Assembly (NCBI GenBank): GCA_002118135.1
Contig: BDIU01000251.1
Location: 1-64,000 of the forward strand
Length of the DNA stretch: 64,000 bases
DNA from: Trebouxia sp. TZW2008
Taxonomy: Eukaryota > Chlorophyta > Trebouxiophyceae > Trebouxiales > Trebouxiaceae
Direction of reading: 5' to 3'
This document shows positions 62,716 through 64,000 of the stretch, in pieces. Below the pieces are notes generated by a model. It saw only the letters and a list, made by a program, of their open reading frames with translations. It was not told the origin of the DNA and did not search any database. Within the stretch, counting starts at the first letter, position 1; each line of letters starts with the position of its first letter. The translations under genes and the position numbers were made by a program.

Positions 62716-63185
62716 AGAGTGGGTCACCTGAGGCATAGGATTATGTGCAGCTTTTGCGCGGGCTCTGAAATACTGCAGTCGACAGGTCATACAAATAGAG
62801 AGGCTTGCTTTGTGTTGGCTTAGGTGCCCACCGCAGCACACACACACTGCTCACGTGCTGAGAACTCTCCTGACCCATCATCATAAAGCTCCTACATGCA
62901 TTGCCCCTTTGGGTATGACTGATGATCATCTGCAACATGCACATCAGTCATGCTCAAACACACGATCTGCATCGTCCTTCACTCATGGGTGGGTGAGATG
63001 CAATTACACATTCAGAACAAACATGTCCTTACAGTCTCCTGCCTATTCATCGTGGGATGAATGCAAGCCAAAACCAAAGTGATCGCAAATTCTTTTGCTC
63101 CAATTGCAGGCGCATGTGGGCACCTTCAGCAGCGCCATCAGTGATGCTGCAGCTCATACTGGCAAAATGCCTCCTAGCATAGCCC
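62716..63185. other. Region with no resolved gene
   Basis: Only short open frames are present. No RNA gene or repeat was recognised apart from the direct repeat ending near 62680. Confidence 0.3.
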
Positions 63186-63720
63186 TGTCAGCGGCCAGCA
63201 GCCAATCTTCCTCATCAACGCCCTCGTCAATTCTGTGGCTGGCAGCCTCCTTCACTACATGGCAAAGAGTCCCTTCATCTTGTGCTCAGCATCAGCTGGA
63301 TGGGCTGCATGCAACAGCACCAGAAGCAACGCCCTGATGCGTTTTGCCACTCTGGGCACTGCTTCTATCACTCTAGGCAGCATTGAGTACTGCATAGCAG
63401 CTGTAATCTCTTGTCAGATGATGCAGCAGCAGCATGCTCGGCTTCAGCAGCTGCAAAGCCTGCAGGCAACAGCACCAAAAGCAATGCCCTGATGCCTTTC
63501 ACCACTCTGGGCATCACCTAGTGCTGTCAGCGTATGGAGAACAGCCCAGTGCTGCATAGCAGCTGCAGTCCCTTATCAGATGATGCAGCAGCAGCACAGC
63601 CTGCCTTAGCTGTCTGTCAAAGGGCTGCAGTACATACAGAGAACAGCCCAGTACTGTATAGCAGCTGTTCTCTCTGCTTAGGTAATACAGCCTCAGCACA
63701 GCCTGCAGCAATCAATCAAC
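63186..63720 (+). other. Hydrophobic candidate exon followed by tandem copies
   Basis: A plus-strand frame after a possible acceptor near 63190 reads QPIFLINALVNSVAGSLLHY and then AKSPFILCSASAGWAA, which looks like membrane-protein coding sequence. It is followed by units of about 120-165 bp (around 63300-63430, 63460-63600 and 63620-63700) that share ACAGCACCA(A/G)AAGCAA and GATGATGCAGCAGCAGCA-like blocks. I could not join it to a gene. Confidence 0.4.
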
Positions 63721-64000
63721 ATGCGTCTTGCAAGAGCAGCCTGCACCAACAGGCTGCGGCAGCCTTTTCATGGTGCAGTGGCTATGGATCTGCAGCTCAG
63801 CATAGGTTTCTGTACCTACTCAGTGCGACTGAGCAGCTAGTGTATGGACAGGCCTGCCTGTATGCTGGCCTGAGTCTGTGAGCAGCAGCATGCACTATTT
63901 GCAGTTGCACCCATCAGCTCAGCAGCACACAGTATTGAGAGAACAAGCAGCCAATGGCAAGCCTGCCTTCTGCCTCCGCCATGTGCATTGCTCAGCAGCT

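Overview
The window is nuclear DNA of a eukaryote, most likely a green alga of the trebouxiophyte or related chlorophyte type. Every recognisable gene is split by short GT-AG introns (a few GC-AG), and several proteins carry organelle transit peptides. The gene set is plant or algal: HCF164, a front-end desaturase, a plastid-type phosphoglucomutase, and a plant-type SAP30 protein with a GGWHWL-like motif. I could not identify the species. All gene models were assembled by eye from reading frame, splice-site phase and family knowledge.

Layout: a coiled-coil gene (-, 562-1911); a cytochrome b5-fused front-end desaturase (+, 2077-4477); a hypothetical gene (+, 5149-6322); an S9 (acylaminoacyl/prolyl oligopeptidase) serine peptidase (-, 7968-16854); a small HicB-like protein (+, 17101-17726); HCF164 (+, 18725-20628); a multi-pass membrane protein (-, 20920-22789); a small probably mitochondrial protein (+, 23167-24039); plastid phosphoglucomutase (+, 25044-32477); a 1214-residue protein with two degenerate pyruvate kinase domains (-, 32876-41390); TRAPPC13 (+, 42186-45683); a SAP30-like Sin3-binding protein (-, 46837-49053); TDP1 with an N-terminal FHA domain (+, 49574-57307); a tail-anchored protein kinase (+, 57770-62489); and an unresolved repeat-rich end.

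Genes are arranged largely as head-to-head pairs sharing short intergenic regions and converging tail to tail, so bidirectional promoters are likely. There is no functional operon-like cluster; the products serve lipid metabolism, thylakoid redox, starch metabolism, trafficking, chromatin and DNA repair.

The most striking feature is not a gene. In at least five genes (S9 peptidase, phosphoglucomutase, pyruvate kinase-like, TRAPPC13, TDP1, and probably the kinase) introns contain serial, decaying tandem copies of the neighbouring exon edge together with its splice site. Arrays hold one to five copies, often spaced about 110-180 bp. This looks like recurrent local tandem duplication that produces exon fossils, decoy splice sites and possibly new introns. 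Other points of note are a near-perfect 36-bp hairpin between the HicB-like and HCF164 genes, a dispersed GC-rich element present in inverse orientation in two introns, and the tandem pyruvate kinase pseudoenzyme.
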